Part shown: piece after piece, positions 11,607-23,600 of the stretch
Numbering within the stretch: the first letter of the stretch is position 1
Layout: every line of letters starts with the position of its first letter
Origin: Phyto melanocephala
Taxonomy: Eukaryota > Arthropoda > Insecta > Diptera > Rhinophoridae
Direction: 5' to 3'
Assembly: GCA_941918925.1 (NCBI GenBank)
Contig: OW799236.1
Location: forward strand, 67,980,465 to 68,044,464
DNA: 64,000 nt
The notes under the pieces: model-generated
What the model was told of the DNA's origin: nothing
The model's input: the letters and a program-made list of their open reading frames with translations, nothing else
Databases searched by the model: none
Translations under genes and position numbers: made by a program

Positions 11607-13387
11607 AACTGTGCAATTTTACGGACTAGTTATTCCGGTCACGATTCCAATAAACCATATTTTAATTCTAAATTAAATCCAATCCTTCCCATCAAATGAC
11701 CATCAGAACGGTATGTTCACATTATTCAAATATATATTACGAAGTAGAGGTAATCGCAAAAATTCATTTATTTTAGCCCTAAGTTTTAGTTAAGTTGTTA
11801 AAAAAGTATTTGTTTTAATTACAAAACTGCACGAAAAAAATGATTGCATGAGTTTTTAAAATTACTCAAATTTGTTGGTTTGTTTTTAAGTTATAATTTT
11901 GTTTTTTCAAAAATTTAATTTATTTTTTTAATTGAAATTTAATACTTTCGAAATACAAAGAAATTTCAGTCAGCTGAAAAAATTAAATAAAAATGTTTTT
12001 TGAAATAAATTTTTTTGGAAAATTCGATTTCGAAGGATATATTTAATTAAATGAAAAATAGTGGCAAATCTGCAAGATAAAGTTCTGGTTAGTGCACACA
12101 TATAAAAATATGTTTTTTTTAAATATAATAAGGACAATAAATTTTATTGCAGATGTATAAAAAGCAAATTTTTATTGCATCCCGATATATTCTTCAGGAT
12201 TATCATTTTAATACGTATGTAGTTAGTTGAATTTGTTTAGTGTCTGATAATAACTTTCTACAGGTAAATATTCCATTATGTCTAGGTTAGGTTAGGTTGA
12301 AAAAGAGGGGACTAAAATACCAAACTTATGACATATGCCTTATGGACATATTGCGTACTCTATAGGAAAAAAGTTACTTAATAAAAACCTTTAATACACC
12401 CAAGGACATTAACAAAGGATATGTTTCAAAGCCTTATGCTCTTCTTTGTATGTTCTAGATATCGTTTTAACCTTCCATCGTTTTTTTAAGACTTTGTTCA
12501 TCACTTCATCAACATCAGTTTAATGCCATTTTCTGACGTGTTTCATCACCTTAAAGTTTTAGTTCATTTTTGTACAGCTGAATGGGTTTAGCATTTTAAT
12601 AATTTATTGTACTCAAAAATGATTGAATTTTGGAAAATTTGTCAGCTTTCTCGTTTCTTATTATGCCGTAATGGATTTTATATCTAAGCCGTTATTAAAA
12701 TCATTTTTAGAAATTTATATTAATTTATTAGTACCATTTTACTAATATTTTTCCAAACAGTAACTTTTTAATAAAAATTATTTATATATAATAATAACAA
12801 TATTTTGATGATTGGAGCAATATAAAAATATTTATTTATTTTTTATGTGTGTATTGAAGATGTATTTATTCAAGTATAAAAAATTATAATCTGAAACAAG
12901 TAAAATGAATAAATTATTTTCAACTTATTATATTTAACTGATTTTCGATTCCAAATCGCATAAGAAAGTTGTCAGTATACGTTTGAATGTAAAAAAATTT
13001 CCACTGACACATGAACAAAGGAGCGACCAAAGCAAATAACGTTCAGAATCAAGTAAGGACAAAAAAAAACTTATTTTACTGGATCTTAGTTAAGTATTTA
13101 CTTTTTTGTGTTACAACAAACTTACTGAAAGAGCATTTAAAAACAAAATACTTAAATTTAAAACTTTGTCTTACTAAGAAGTATTTTAGTAATGACTTGA
13201 TTAATAATGTGTTACGTAGGTATCTATTTTCAGATATTTGCTTACATACACACACAATATAATTTCTTGTTACGAAATTTGCCAGAAATCATTCAAATAC
13301 ATAACTTTTTATAATTCTCATTTAGTTTAATTTAGAGTATAAGTAATAATGATTTTTAAAACAGCGGCAAAGCATGGTAAGTACTTA
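11607..13387. other. AT-rich spacer, no gene seen
   Basis: Contains ggttaggttaggttg at about 12283-12300, a motif common at LINE 3' ends in flies, and an unsupported 83-codon frame at 13011-13262. No protein family recognised. Confidence 0.5.
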
Positions 13388-14143
13388 TTATACCCTTCAC
13401 CTGTGGTGCACAAGGGTATATATAGCTTTGTCATTCCGTTTGTAATTTCTACAATTTTCATTTCCGACCCCATAAAGTATATATTTTCTGAAAGCTTATG
13501 AATAGAGGAGTCGATTAAGCCCTGACCGTCTGTCCGTCTATCCGTCTGTCCGTCTGCCCGTCTGTCCGTGTGTTGGTTGAAATCAACTTTTAGAAGCAAC
13601 TATATGTTCCTCAGATCTCTATATGGTATTAATCTCTTGGAAATATCCAGGAATGAATCGCTATTGAAATTCAGCACAATCGCCCCATAACTTTCTGAGA
13701 TATGAGCAAAAAACCACGACCACCTCGTTTTTTTTCACAATTACAACAACAACATACATACATACATACACGTAAAAAACATACCAAACAAAAAAAATTA
13801 CAAAAAAAAAAAAATATTAAAAATAAGAAAAAAATAATAAAAAAAACTACAAAAAAAAATTAAAAAAAAATTTAAAAAAAAATTTTAAAAAATTTTTTAA
13901 AAATTTTTCAAAAAAAATTTTTTTAAAAAATTTAAAAAAAAATAATAAAATATAAATAATATATTAAATAAAATAAAATTTTTTTGGCTCAGCTGGGATC
14001 CGATGCCACATTTATTCTAACGTGTACGTATGCACGTATTCTATATGAGATGAATGGTGATACAAACAATTGTTATTGCATGACTACACGTTGTGAAGGG
14101 TATATAAGATTCGGCACGGCCGAATATAGCACTGTTACTTGTT
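13388..14143 (-). mobile_element. Hairpin-ended short element, family B, copy B2
   Basis: Reverse-orientation copy of the B1 type. It opens with tatacccttcacctgtggtg and ends with the hairpin attcggcacggccgaat followed by atagcactgttacttgttt. The GTCY tract (13520-13570) and A/T block (13790-13980) are present in inverted order relative to B1. Frames across it are fortuitous. Confidence 0.8.
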
Positions 14144-14301
14144 TAAGTCCCTATTTGTGGGCGAGCGTGGTAAGTACTTGCCTCCAAAGACATCGCCGTG
14201 TAAAAATAATGGGTTTAGATGCCAATTTATAAGTATTTAGTGAAAAACAATTTTCTTGTACTTTCAACACATGATTTTGTAATGTGTTATTTTGCTGGGA
14301 T

Positions 14302-15568
14302 CAGTGTGACCAGATTTTAAAAAAAAATAAAGCTAAATCAGGTTTAAAATAGAGCTAAAAAATAAATTAAAGCCAAAAAAATAAAGCAAAATTTTTGTAT
14401 TGCTTTTCAATTATAATAAATTCTTTAATCGTATTATAAATAACATATATATACTACGTAAAAACGTTTTTTTGTAGGAATGAGTCAAAATTTAACAAAA
14501 ATATCGGCCAAGTCATGGAAATCGAAATTACTTGAAATTGAAATCGATGAAATCTTGAAAACTCTCCCTTATTCAAAGTTCATAAAAATATTTCCTTTTC
14601 TATACCTCATGCTTTGAAGACCACTTTCCTATACTTAAACTACTTTTGATGTCAGGAAAGCCTGCGTCCATTTTTACAAAAATTCAATTGAAAATATTCG
14701 TTGATTTCAATTTCACATGATTTCGATTTCCATGACATGGCCGTACATTTTAAACCAGTAACAAAATCAAACTATATTTAAAAAAAAATATCTTCATTGG
14801 CATTAAATTAAAAATACATATTAAGTACTTATGTACGAACATTTTTGAGTTTTGATCCTTTTGAAAATGGTTGGTCAATCAAAAAGGTACTTTTTTGCAT
14901 TTTATGAATTTCGATTTTTTGTAAATAAGTACTATTGATCCAAGTTAAAATAGAAAATATATGAGGTATTATGAAAGGTACTCTCTCCGATTAGTTTGAT
15001 ACTTTTTGTATATTCTACGTTTACGACGCTAGAATTTTGAAGTTTGTAAAAATTGATTGAAAGTGGGACCAAAAATGTACTTTTTTATTATTTTGTTGTA
15101 CTTCTTGTATTCTCTACGTTTTTAAAGCAGAATTTTTAAATTACAATTGATTCGGTTTGAGACTCAATATATTATGAGCGGACAAAAACATAATTCTTGT
15201 AATTTTTATTGCACTTTTTTTATTTTTTGTGTTATAAAGTATAAGAATAGGAAAAAATATTTCATTTGTTACTTTGATAGGCATTTTCTGTATTAACAGA
15301 GCTTAATGAAATATATCAAGCAAAATCAAAAAAAAAAGCTAAATTCTGTAGTTTTCATTGGCAACCACGTATGTCTTAATATCAAATTTTTTAGGAGAGC
15401 TACAAAACCGTGTTGGTGCTGAACGAGTTTTGAATATATATAGAAGTTACGTTGTTATGCCATTAAAATAATCGGATTAGGTCCATCTTATTTGAAAAAT
15501 TTTTAAAACCAAGGTTGCCCATGAAAACCACAGAATTTAGCTCGAAAAAAGCTAATATGGTCACGCTG
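14302..15568. mobile_element. hAT-type non-autonomous element, 1.27 kb
   Basis: Ends cagtgtgaccagatt and (complement) cagcgtgaccatatt form inverted repeats starting CAG. The flanks are gctgggat (14294-14301) and gctgggac (15569-15576), an 8-bp duplication with one mismatch. An 8-bp duplication and CAG ends are typical of the hAT superfamily. There is no transposase frame. Two internal inverted-repeat pairs are visible: 14506-14545 with 14703-14742, and 15337-15366 with 15513-15542. The element may therefore be a composite or carry its own subterminal hairpins. Confidence 0.7.
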
Positions 15569-15639
15569 GCTGGGACGGAAACCGGAAGTCATAAAATAAA
15601 TTTGAAAATAATTTTTTTAACAAAAATAGGAATTTATTG

Positions 15640-16424
15640 CTGGTTGATTGGTTGGTTATCGTGGTAGTTCGCTGCACGCCAACAGTCAAGTAGAGTCTGT
15701 ATGACTCCGTTTTGACAGGACCACATCACTCGTCAGCTTCCAGTGTATCTCAGAATAAAATCCAAGGGTAAGGGTACTAGATCCACCCCGTGGCCCTGAA
15801 GTATCTCAGTAGATAATTCAGTCCAACTTCAGATATCGCAGAGAGGCCATCTAGTATATGTTCGCCCAGAAATCTGTGTCTCTTAGCCGCCAGTGCAGGA
15901 CATTCGCAGAAAAAGTGGAAAACCGATTCCTCCTTCTCTCTATCCAGACAACTGCGACAATGGTCGTTCAATGGGAGTCCGAGCCGACTTGCATATTTGC
16001 CTAACATCCAGTGACCCGTCAATACCGCCAGCAACCTCGATATGTCCCTCCGACTTCGACTGGTAAGTTGCAGTGTACGTCGTGCATCAAAAGAGGGCCA
16101 CGTAAGCCGTGCCACCTTACACGTGCTCAGCCCACGCCACCTGTTATCAGCCTTCTGGAGAAAGTGTCTGGAGATTCTGCTTTTAATAGTCCCCAACGGG
16201 ATTGCAACTGCAATTGCATTAGAGATATCCAGAGCAGATCATCCCCTGGCTAGCTCATCAGCACGCTCGTTACCATAGTGGCCCTTATGCGCAGGAATCC
16301 AAACTAGAGTAACGTCAGCCCGCTGACCAAGCCTTGACAGTTCCTTTCTACATTGGCCAACTAATTTAGACGTAGTAATGATTGACATGAGTGACAAGAG
16401 TGCCGCCTGACTGTCGACAAATAT
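15640..16424 (-). pseudogene. LINE ORF2 3' fragment: RNase H and C-terminal domain
   Basis: On the minus strand, 16421-16241 encodes an RNase H segment: VDSQAALLSL carries a catalytic Asp, and VWIPAHKGHYGNERADELA the downstream His/Asp motif. After an in-frame TGA at 16239-16241 the same frame continues to 15777. That part holds the C-terminal region typical of RNase-H LINEs: LTGHWMLGKYASRLGLP, then the zinc-binding CRSC ... HFFCECPAL. The 3' UTR runs to about 15640. The piece is truncated upstream (no reverse transcriptase) and carries one stop. It belongs to the I/LOA/R1-like RNase-H LINEs; the exact clade is uncertain. Confidence 0.75.
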
Positions 16425-17142
16425 ACCAATGAGGAATTTATTGCATTTCTCGTTGTTTCTTATAAAGATATGCTTTTTGTTTGTATCTATGAAGTCTTTT
16501 AAATTTGTAAACATTTTTCTTAATTCTTTATAGAAAAATTTAAATATCAATAATAACAAAATGTGAACTGTAGGAGGAAAAACATCCAGAATATTTGAGT
16601 TGGTCATTTTATATGTTACGCTATACAGTAAACCTTATAAAGATTAAAAATCTTATATTTATATTAAAAGGAAAGTTTTCCAGTTAATTGTAGCAAAAGA
16701 ATTTCTAGGTGAATTTTGGAATACCATACAAACCAATACAAATTTGTATTAAAACTATTTATCTTATTTGTATCATCTTTAAAGCAATTTCCCCTTTCGA
16801 TTAGCTTCCTGTGCCATATATATTAATACACATTCGAACTTTTATCTTATTTCCCCTTCGCTTAACCGTTAACAGATAATGTTAAGCATAATGTTAAAGT
16901 TTATCTGTGTAAAATACAGAACAACTGTTACGTGTTTGAAATCCATGAATAAAGAAGTGTGGCACTATAACGTTAATAAAATAATACTAACCTACATTAT
17001 TTATTTAAGAGTTCACTGTTAACAAACGAACTTTGAAATATTTTGATTGTATTATTTATGTATCATTTGTGGACATTAAATTTCCTGTCAACACATTTGT
17101 ATGCAAGAGTAAAATTAAAAATTTTATTCAAATTCATTCTTA
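16425..17142. other. AT-rich spacer, no gene seen
   Basis: The frame running left into the LINE fragment is fortuitous upstream of 16424. Nothing else recognised. Confidence 0.5.
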
Positions 17143-17462
17143 AACAAGTAAAAGCGCTATATTCGGCCATGCCGAATCTTATATACCCTTCACAACGTGT
17201 AGTCATGCAATAACAGTAGTTTGTATCACCATTCATCCCATATGAAATACGTACATACATATAAAAAAAATATATATATATATAAAAACATCCCATTGTA
17301 AAATTATAAATTTACGCATGTATGTTATAAAAAAAAAATAAAAAAAATATTAAAAAAAAATTAAAAAAACAAATTAAAAAATTAAAAAAAAATTTAAAAA
17401 AAAAATAAATAAAATATATATAATAAATACAAAACAAAAAAAAAATTTAAAAAAATATAAAA
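17143..17462 (+). mobile_element. Hairpin-ended short element, family B, copy B3 (left part only)
   Basis: Begins aacaagtaaaagcgc, hairpin attcggc-cat-gccgaat, cttatatacccttcac, then a conserved block (cacaacgtgtagtcatgcaa). Its A/T-rich interior runs directly into copy B4, so the right end is missing or separated by B4. Its internal sequence is closest to copy B6. Confidence 0.65.
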
Positions 17463-18385
17463 AACAAGTAACAGTGCTATATTCGGCCGTGCCGAATGTT
17501 ATATACCCTTCACAACGTGTAGTCATGCAATAACAATTGTTTGTATCACCATTCATCCCATATAAAATACGTGCATACTTTAAGGTTAGAATAAATGTGG
17601 CATCGAATCCCAGCTGAGCCAAAAAAATTTTATTTTATTTTATTTAATATATTATTTATATTTGATTATTTTTTTTATATTTTTTTAAAATTTTTTTAAA
17701 AAATTTTTTTAGAAAAATTTTTAAAAAATTTTTTTAAATTTTTTTTTAAATTTTTTAAAAATTTTTTATTTGTAGTTTTTTTTTATTATTTTTTTCTTGT
17801 TTTTAATATTTTTTTTTTGTAATTTTTTTTGTTTGGTATGTTTTTTACATGTATGTATGTATGTATGTATTTTTTTAGAAAAATTTTTAAAAAATTTTTT
17901 TAAATTTTTTTTTTAAATTTTTTTAAAATTTTTTATTTGTAGTTTTTTTTTTATTATTTTTTTCTTGTTTTTAATATTTTTTTTTTGTAATTTTTTTTGT
18001 TTGGTATGTTTTTTACATGTATGTATGTATGTATGTTGTTGTTGTAATTGTGAAAAAAAACGAGGTGGTCGTGGTTTTTTGCTCATATCTCAGAAAGTTA
18101 TGGGGCGATTGTGCTGAATTTCAATAGCGATTCATTCCTGGATATTTCCAAGAGATTGATACCATATACAGATCTGAGGAACATATAGTTGCTTCTAAAA
18201 GTTGATTTCAACCAACACACGGACAGACGGGCAGACGGACAGACGGTCAGGGCTCAATCGACTCCTCTATTCATAAGCTTTCAGAAAATATATACTTTAT
18301 GGGGTCGGAAATGAAAATTGTAGAAATTACAAACGGAATGACAAAGCTATATATACCCTTGTGCACCACAGGTGAAGGGGATAAC
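17463..18385 (+). mobile_element. Hairpin-ended short element, family B, copy B4
   Basis: Begins aacaagtaacagtgc plus the attcggc-cgt-gccgaat hairpin and ends caggtgaaggggataac. The GTCY tract is at 18218-18250. The A/T-rich interior is duplicated in tandem: the block from agaaaaatttttaaaa through gtttggtatgttttttac to the atgtatgt run occurs twice, near 17710-17865 and 17875-18035. This copy is very similar to B1 and B2. Confidence 0.75.
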
Positions 18386-18475
18386 AATAGATTTAAAAGG
18401 TCGATAGAAATTTTTATAAAAAAATATGTTTTAACTGATTCAAACAGTTGTTAAAAAAAATGATAACGGCGCAAT

Positions 18476-18650
18476 TTTCCACCATGCCGAATCTTATATA
18501 CCCTTCATAGAGTTTGATCTTTATGTACATATGTATATACACAAGTATTTTGTAGCAACAACTAGTAAGTGACTAAATCGCCTTCGGAATCTACAAGGAA
18601 TCAGAACATATATACTTTTTGGAGTAGCAAATGAATACTGTAGAAATAAT
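18476..18650 (+). mobile_element. Fragment of a family B-like element
   Basis: A diverged piece: accatgccgaatcttatata and cccttcatagag at the left, then a degraded block resembling the 3' conserved region (tatatactttttggagtagc). Boundaries are approximate. Confidence 0.4.
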
Positions 18651-19252
18651 AACATCTCAATAATTTATATGGCAATTTTGTTGCTTATCGGCACTAACTT
18701 TATTTCTTTAAAATTTGTTATTTGTTATGATTTTTCATAAACATATACTTATATCGCATACAAATACTAAATGTTTAAATACACTGTCGGTAACGATATA
18801 ACTACTATCAAGACCGGTTCTTGAATAATTCAAAAATTGTTTTTGTTATTTTTCCGGTTTTTTAAATCAGTTTTTTAAATTTGTCGGATTTTGAGTTATT
18901 CGGTTTTTATGTCTCGACAATTTCGAATTGCTAATTTCGATTAAATACATATACTCTTGTCCATGGACAAAACTTTTGTGTTACATTTTTCGAGAACTAC
19001 GCATGTTTTGATTCATAGTATACATTCTGCATTATGTTTTTATAACCCATTGCACCTGATTTTTAGATATTTTTACCACAAAAATTAACATTCTTCGACT
19101 CTTATGATATTTTTAAATATAATTTGTCTTTAGCGATATTCGCATAAAAAACCATGGACAAATCAGTTATAATCAGAAAAATATATATTTTTAAATACAT
19201 AATGTTTCTCAAGCTTCCTAGCTGTTTCTAAATACGCTAGTGTGGCCAAATT
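18651..19252. other. AT-rich spacer, no gene seen
   Basis: No coding frame recognised. It ends at the acgg target duplication of LTR element 1. Confidence 0.5.
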
Positions 19253-19256
19253 ACGG

Positions 19257-19625
19257 TGTAACAGCAAAAGTCGTGCCACTCGTTTTTGGCTACACGGCAA
19301 TTAGATATATATATATATATATTATTTTTTGATGTATGCATGTATATATGAATTATTATTGTTTAATTTTATTTTACTATCAGCTACACGCAAGTATTTC
19401 TTTTTTTTTATATTTATATAAGCAATTATACAAATCGATTGTGTAACTTTACGTCGTGAGTCGGTATCGTCGTCGTTGTAGTAATAGATAGACGGTATCT
19501 AATAAAGCTTTAATTTTTTTTTACAACTACTAATCCGTGTATTTTCTGGAATTCGAATTCTATTTGTTAACGACCCGGGACACCGCTGAGCCTACCCCAG
19601 CAACCGGCGAAAACGTGTCGTTACA
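19257..19625 (+). repeat. 5' LTR of element 1, shortened
   Basis: 369 bp, from tgtaacagcaaaag to gtgtcgttaca. It equals the 3' LTR base for base except that the 3' segment 26651-27535 (885 bp) is absent; the join is at caaatcgatt/gtgtaac (19440/19441). It keeps the AATAAA signal but not the TATA box or hairpin array, so it is unlikely to drive transcription. Confidence 0.95.
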
Positions 19626-19626
19626 A

Positions 19627-19644
19627 TGGCGCCCGAGCAGGGAC
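19627..19644 (+). promoter_or_regulatory. Primer binding site, tRNA-Lys type
   Basis: tggcgcccgagcagggac, one base after the 5' LTR. It differs at one position from the well-known tRNA-Lys3 complement used by lentiviruses. Confidence 0.85.
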
Positions 19645-20020
19645 AATAATCAATCACCACCCAAAGGAGAAATTTTTAAAGGAATAATTTTTTGTTTGTG
19701 TGTGAAAAAAAAAATCGATAAGAACAGAAGTTGTGCAAGAAAGTTAAAAAAAAAAGAGAACAGAAGTTGTGCAAAGAAAAAGTAATAAGAGAAAATATAG
19801 GTACTTTTGCAGTGAGAAATAGTGTAAAGTTAATAACCGTTTTAAAGCAAAATAAAGAAAATAAATATATAAATAAAAGAAAGAAAAAAAAAAGAAACAC
19901 CGGAATAGGACGAGTACGGGCTGAAGGGTTTCGAGAAAAGGCATCTATAGATTTTCCTTCAGTGTGCCCGTAAAAGCTTATATAAGACACAGGCTGTTAT
20001 AACCGTGGTTGTGTTACATC
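19645..20020 (+). other. Leader of element 1
   Basis: Untranslated leader between the primer site and the nested MITE. It is A-rich, with a short imperfect repeat, agaacagaagttgtgcaa, near 19722 and 19758. Short overlapping frames here are not genes. Confidence 0.6.
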
Positions 20021-20631
20021 CAGTGTTGCCACGACCAAAAAAAATTTACAACCAAAATTACTTCAAAAAGTAACCAAATAAAAAAAAAGTAACCAAATTG
20101 AAATATATTTGATTTATTTTAAATTTGTTTTACATTTTAATATAAAAAATATTTGTACTTTACGAATGAATTATGAACTAAAAATAAACCAAAAATTTAA
20201 GTCTTACGTATCAAGTAACATAAAAAAACTTGAAGGTAATTTTATTACAAATAACGACAAATAAATAAAAAGCTTTTTTTTCAGAAAAAATTTTTATTTA
20301 TTTTAAATTTTAATACAATATAAAAATATTTGTACTTGTACTTGTTTTTTAAAACAGTCATGTATTTTTTCGTACTCCAGAGTTGATCATTTGCTAAAAG
20401 AAATAGGGTTTCAAGTGCTAACAATGTTGCCTAAACATTGTCACTTAAATGAGAACATTGCAATGTTAAACGTATTTACATATAAGAACATGATTTATAA
20501 ATAAAACATATTAAATACTACTGAATTTTGGGCTTTAAAAAAGTAACCAAAAAGGAAAAAAAATACACATCTACACATTGGCAAAAAAAATAACCAATTT
20601 TGGTTATAAATAACCAAAAACGGCAACGCTG
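20021..20631. mobile_element. hAT MITE in the leader of element 1
   Basis: 611 bp with ends cagtgttgcc and (complement) cagcgttgcc, flanked by a perfect 8-bp duplication, gttacatc (20013-20020 and 20632-20639). That is the hAT signature. Both ends repeat the motif aaccaaa (aagtaaccaaa, ataaccaaa). No transposase. The insertion lies 17 bp upstream of the gag-pol start codon. Confidence 0.9.
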
Positions 20632-20648
20632 GTTACATCCAACTCACG

Positions 20649-23600
20649 ATGATTCGAACAACTTGGGCGTACTCGTTAAGACGAGATGAACTTATATCTT
20701 ATCTTGGGCAGTTCCAACAGGATACTACTGGCAATGTAGACGAGATGAGGAAGAGGTTTGCGAAGTTCCTGATGGCAGATCATGACGAAAAACGAATGCC
20801 ATTGCTACTTGGAAATCAGGCTAAACACGAAGCCAGCACCGTGCCGACCCATAGTACACTTGAAGTTCCCACCGGTAGTGAACCTGGGCGAAGTGCGTCA
20901 GCATCACCCATGAAGAGAGAGTCCAATACGACGACGGCTCCCAGCCATACCCCAGTAGCTCAAGATTCTGAGCAACCGTTACTTGTGCAACCGGCACCGA
21001 CATCTCTGGCCCGTGCCGATCCCCACGAGACACCGCAGGCTGATGAAGAGCGAGTCCGGACCGTAGAGCTGGTAAGAAAATGGGGTGTTCATTATGATGG
21101 TGGTAAAGACCCCATGGGATTTATCGAGCGCATAGAGGAGCTGGCAGGTATGTACAATGTGAATATTAATCAGATACCGCGGACGATGCCAGAACTACTG
21201 CGGGAAAAGGCCTTTATCTGGTTGCGCAACAACAACCAACATTGGCAACAGTGGGAGGAATTCAGGACGGACTTTTTCACCTTTTTCCTACCACCTCGCT
21301 ATCTGGAAAAATTGGAAGATGAAATTCGTAAACGCACTCAACGCCCCAGGGAGGCATTCAAAGATTATGTGTTGGCAATACAGAACCTGATGCGGCCAAC
21401 CGATTTGACTGAAAAGCAAAAACTCGAGCGAATTTTTCGAAATGCCCAACCAGATTATCAGTGGTTTATCCGGCGAAGAGATTTCACCACACTGTCTGAA
21501 CTCATTCAGCTGGCCGATGAACTGGAGAGCATCCCTACCACAACCCCCCCTACCCGTGGGGAACATCACCGAATGGTCCGTGGAAGTCTAGCTCCTCAGG
21601 TGAAACGGCCCACTCCCCCACAGCCCCGCCGGCCACAAGTGACCAAGACTACCTGTCTGTTGTGGGAGAATGACAAACTGAAGGCGGTCGTCCTAGCCGA
21701 GGGACAGTTACTTTCGGCTATCATAGACACCGGCGCTACACGAAGTTTTATTTCACCATCTCAAATTGAAAGGCTACACAAACCACCAACTCCAACCACG
21801 ACCGAAGTCGAAGTGTTCTTAGCGGATGGGTCCACCATGAGTGTCAAAGAAACAATCCAGCTGAACGTTGCGATAGGAAACAGGACGGTTTTATGTAACT
21901 TCCTGGTCATGCGACAGTCGATGGAGGATATTATCTTAGGGTTGGATACACTAAGATTACTTAACGCGACCTTTAGTTGTGCAGGATTAACAGCCAGTTG
22001 TGAACCCGTAACGCCCCGGAGGAGCCGAAGACAACCTAGTGGTCGATCTCGTAAAATAAAGGTAAGCTGTATTACTAACTCATCATTGAGCTCTACAGGT
22101 AAACGCCAGGAAGAAATCGACTTGGCAGAGGTTACGTACCACCAGGAAGAGATTTCCAAGTTTTTAGCGAAAGAGCTACCTAAGTTTCAGCAAATTAAAG
22201 AGCTGTCACATATTGCCGAGCACAGAATCGTGATGAAAGACGACCGCCCGATAAAAATACGGTACGCTCAGCGTAACCCAGCTATGCAGGCTATAGTCGA
22301 TGCCGAGGTAAACGAGTTAATTGCGAAAGGGTGTATAGAACCCTCACGCAGCCCATATAGTTTCCCGATAACCCTGGTCAAAAAGAAGAACGGAACCTGG
22401 CGAACGTGTATGGACTTCCGTCAGTTAAATGCCCGATCCGTTCCTGACGCTTATCCTCTACCCAGGATTGACACCATACTGAATAGGCTCCGTAATGCCA
22501 GGTTCGTTAGCAGCTTGGATTTGAAGGATGGCTATTGGCAAATCCCGTTAGAGGAAAGCAGTAAGAAATACACGGCGTTTGCAGTCACCGGACGGGGTTT
22601 ATATCAATGGCGTGTGATGCCGTTTGGCCTCCACTCAGCCCCAGCGACCTTTCAACGGGCACTGGATCGGGTGATCGGACCCGACATGGAACCACATGCT
22701 TTTGCATACCTCGATGACATCATTGTGATTGGGGCCACCTTTGAGGAACACATGGCCCATCTTAAAGAAGTCTTCCGTCGGTTACGAGCCGCAAACCTAA
22801 AAATTAATCCAGCGAAGTGCGAATTTTTCAAAGCCGAAACGAAGTACCTGGGGCATGTCGTTACCAAGGACGGAATTAGGACCGATCCCGAAAAAATTGC
22901 AGGCATCGCGGAGATGCGTCCCCCAACCAACGTAAAGGAGGTACGACGGTTTTTAGGTATTACCTCATGGTACCGTCGGTTCGTCCCCGATTTCGCCACC
23001 CTTTCCCAACCTTTAACCCAATTGCTGAAAAAAGGCAAACACTTTAAATGGGGAGAAGAACAAAGAAACGCATTCAACGTACTGAAGGCCCGACTGACGG
23101 AGGCCCCCGTGTTAGCCTGTCCGGACTTCAGTAAAACATTCACCCTACAGACCGATGCCAGCGAATATGGATTGGGAGCGGTACTCACACAAAAGCTGGA
23201 AGAATCGGAGCAAGTCATAGCCTATGCAAGCCGCCACCTTAATGGAGCCGAGAAAAACTATTCAGCTAACGAAAAGGAGTGTCTGGCCATCGTCTGGGGC
23301 ATCAGAAAGATGAAACCCTACTTAGAAGGCTATGAATTCATCGTGTTGACGGACCACCTGTCGCTCAAGTGGCTGAATAATATCGACAACCCCACTGGTC
23401 GACTGGCCAGATGGGCCCTGGAACTGCAACAATACCAGTTTTCCATACAGTATCGAAAGGGAAAACAAAACGTTGTAGCAGACGCATTATCACGACAACC
23501 AATAGATGCGGTTAATCTTATACGTATGGCAGCCAAAAATACAGACGACTGGGTTGAACGCCGAATGATTGCAGTACAACAGAACCCGGAAAAGTTCGTG

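Noticed and set aside
12283..12300. Telomere-like ggttaggttaggttg
   Set aside because: Only two to three units; flies lack TTAGG telomeres, and this motif is common at LINE 3' ends.
16239..16607. 122-codon protein beginning MTNSNILDVF
   Set aside because: Only its C-terminal half (from about 16421) is LINE RNase H; the rest is AT-rich sequence upstream of the truncation.
22652..23218. Long minus-strand frames opposite element 1 pol (for example 188 codons)
   Set aside because: Shadows of the pol frame with no recognisable domains.
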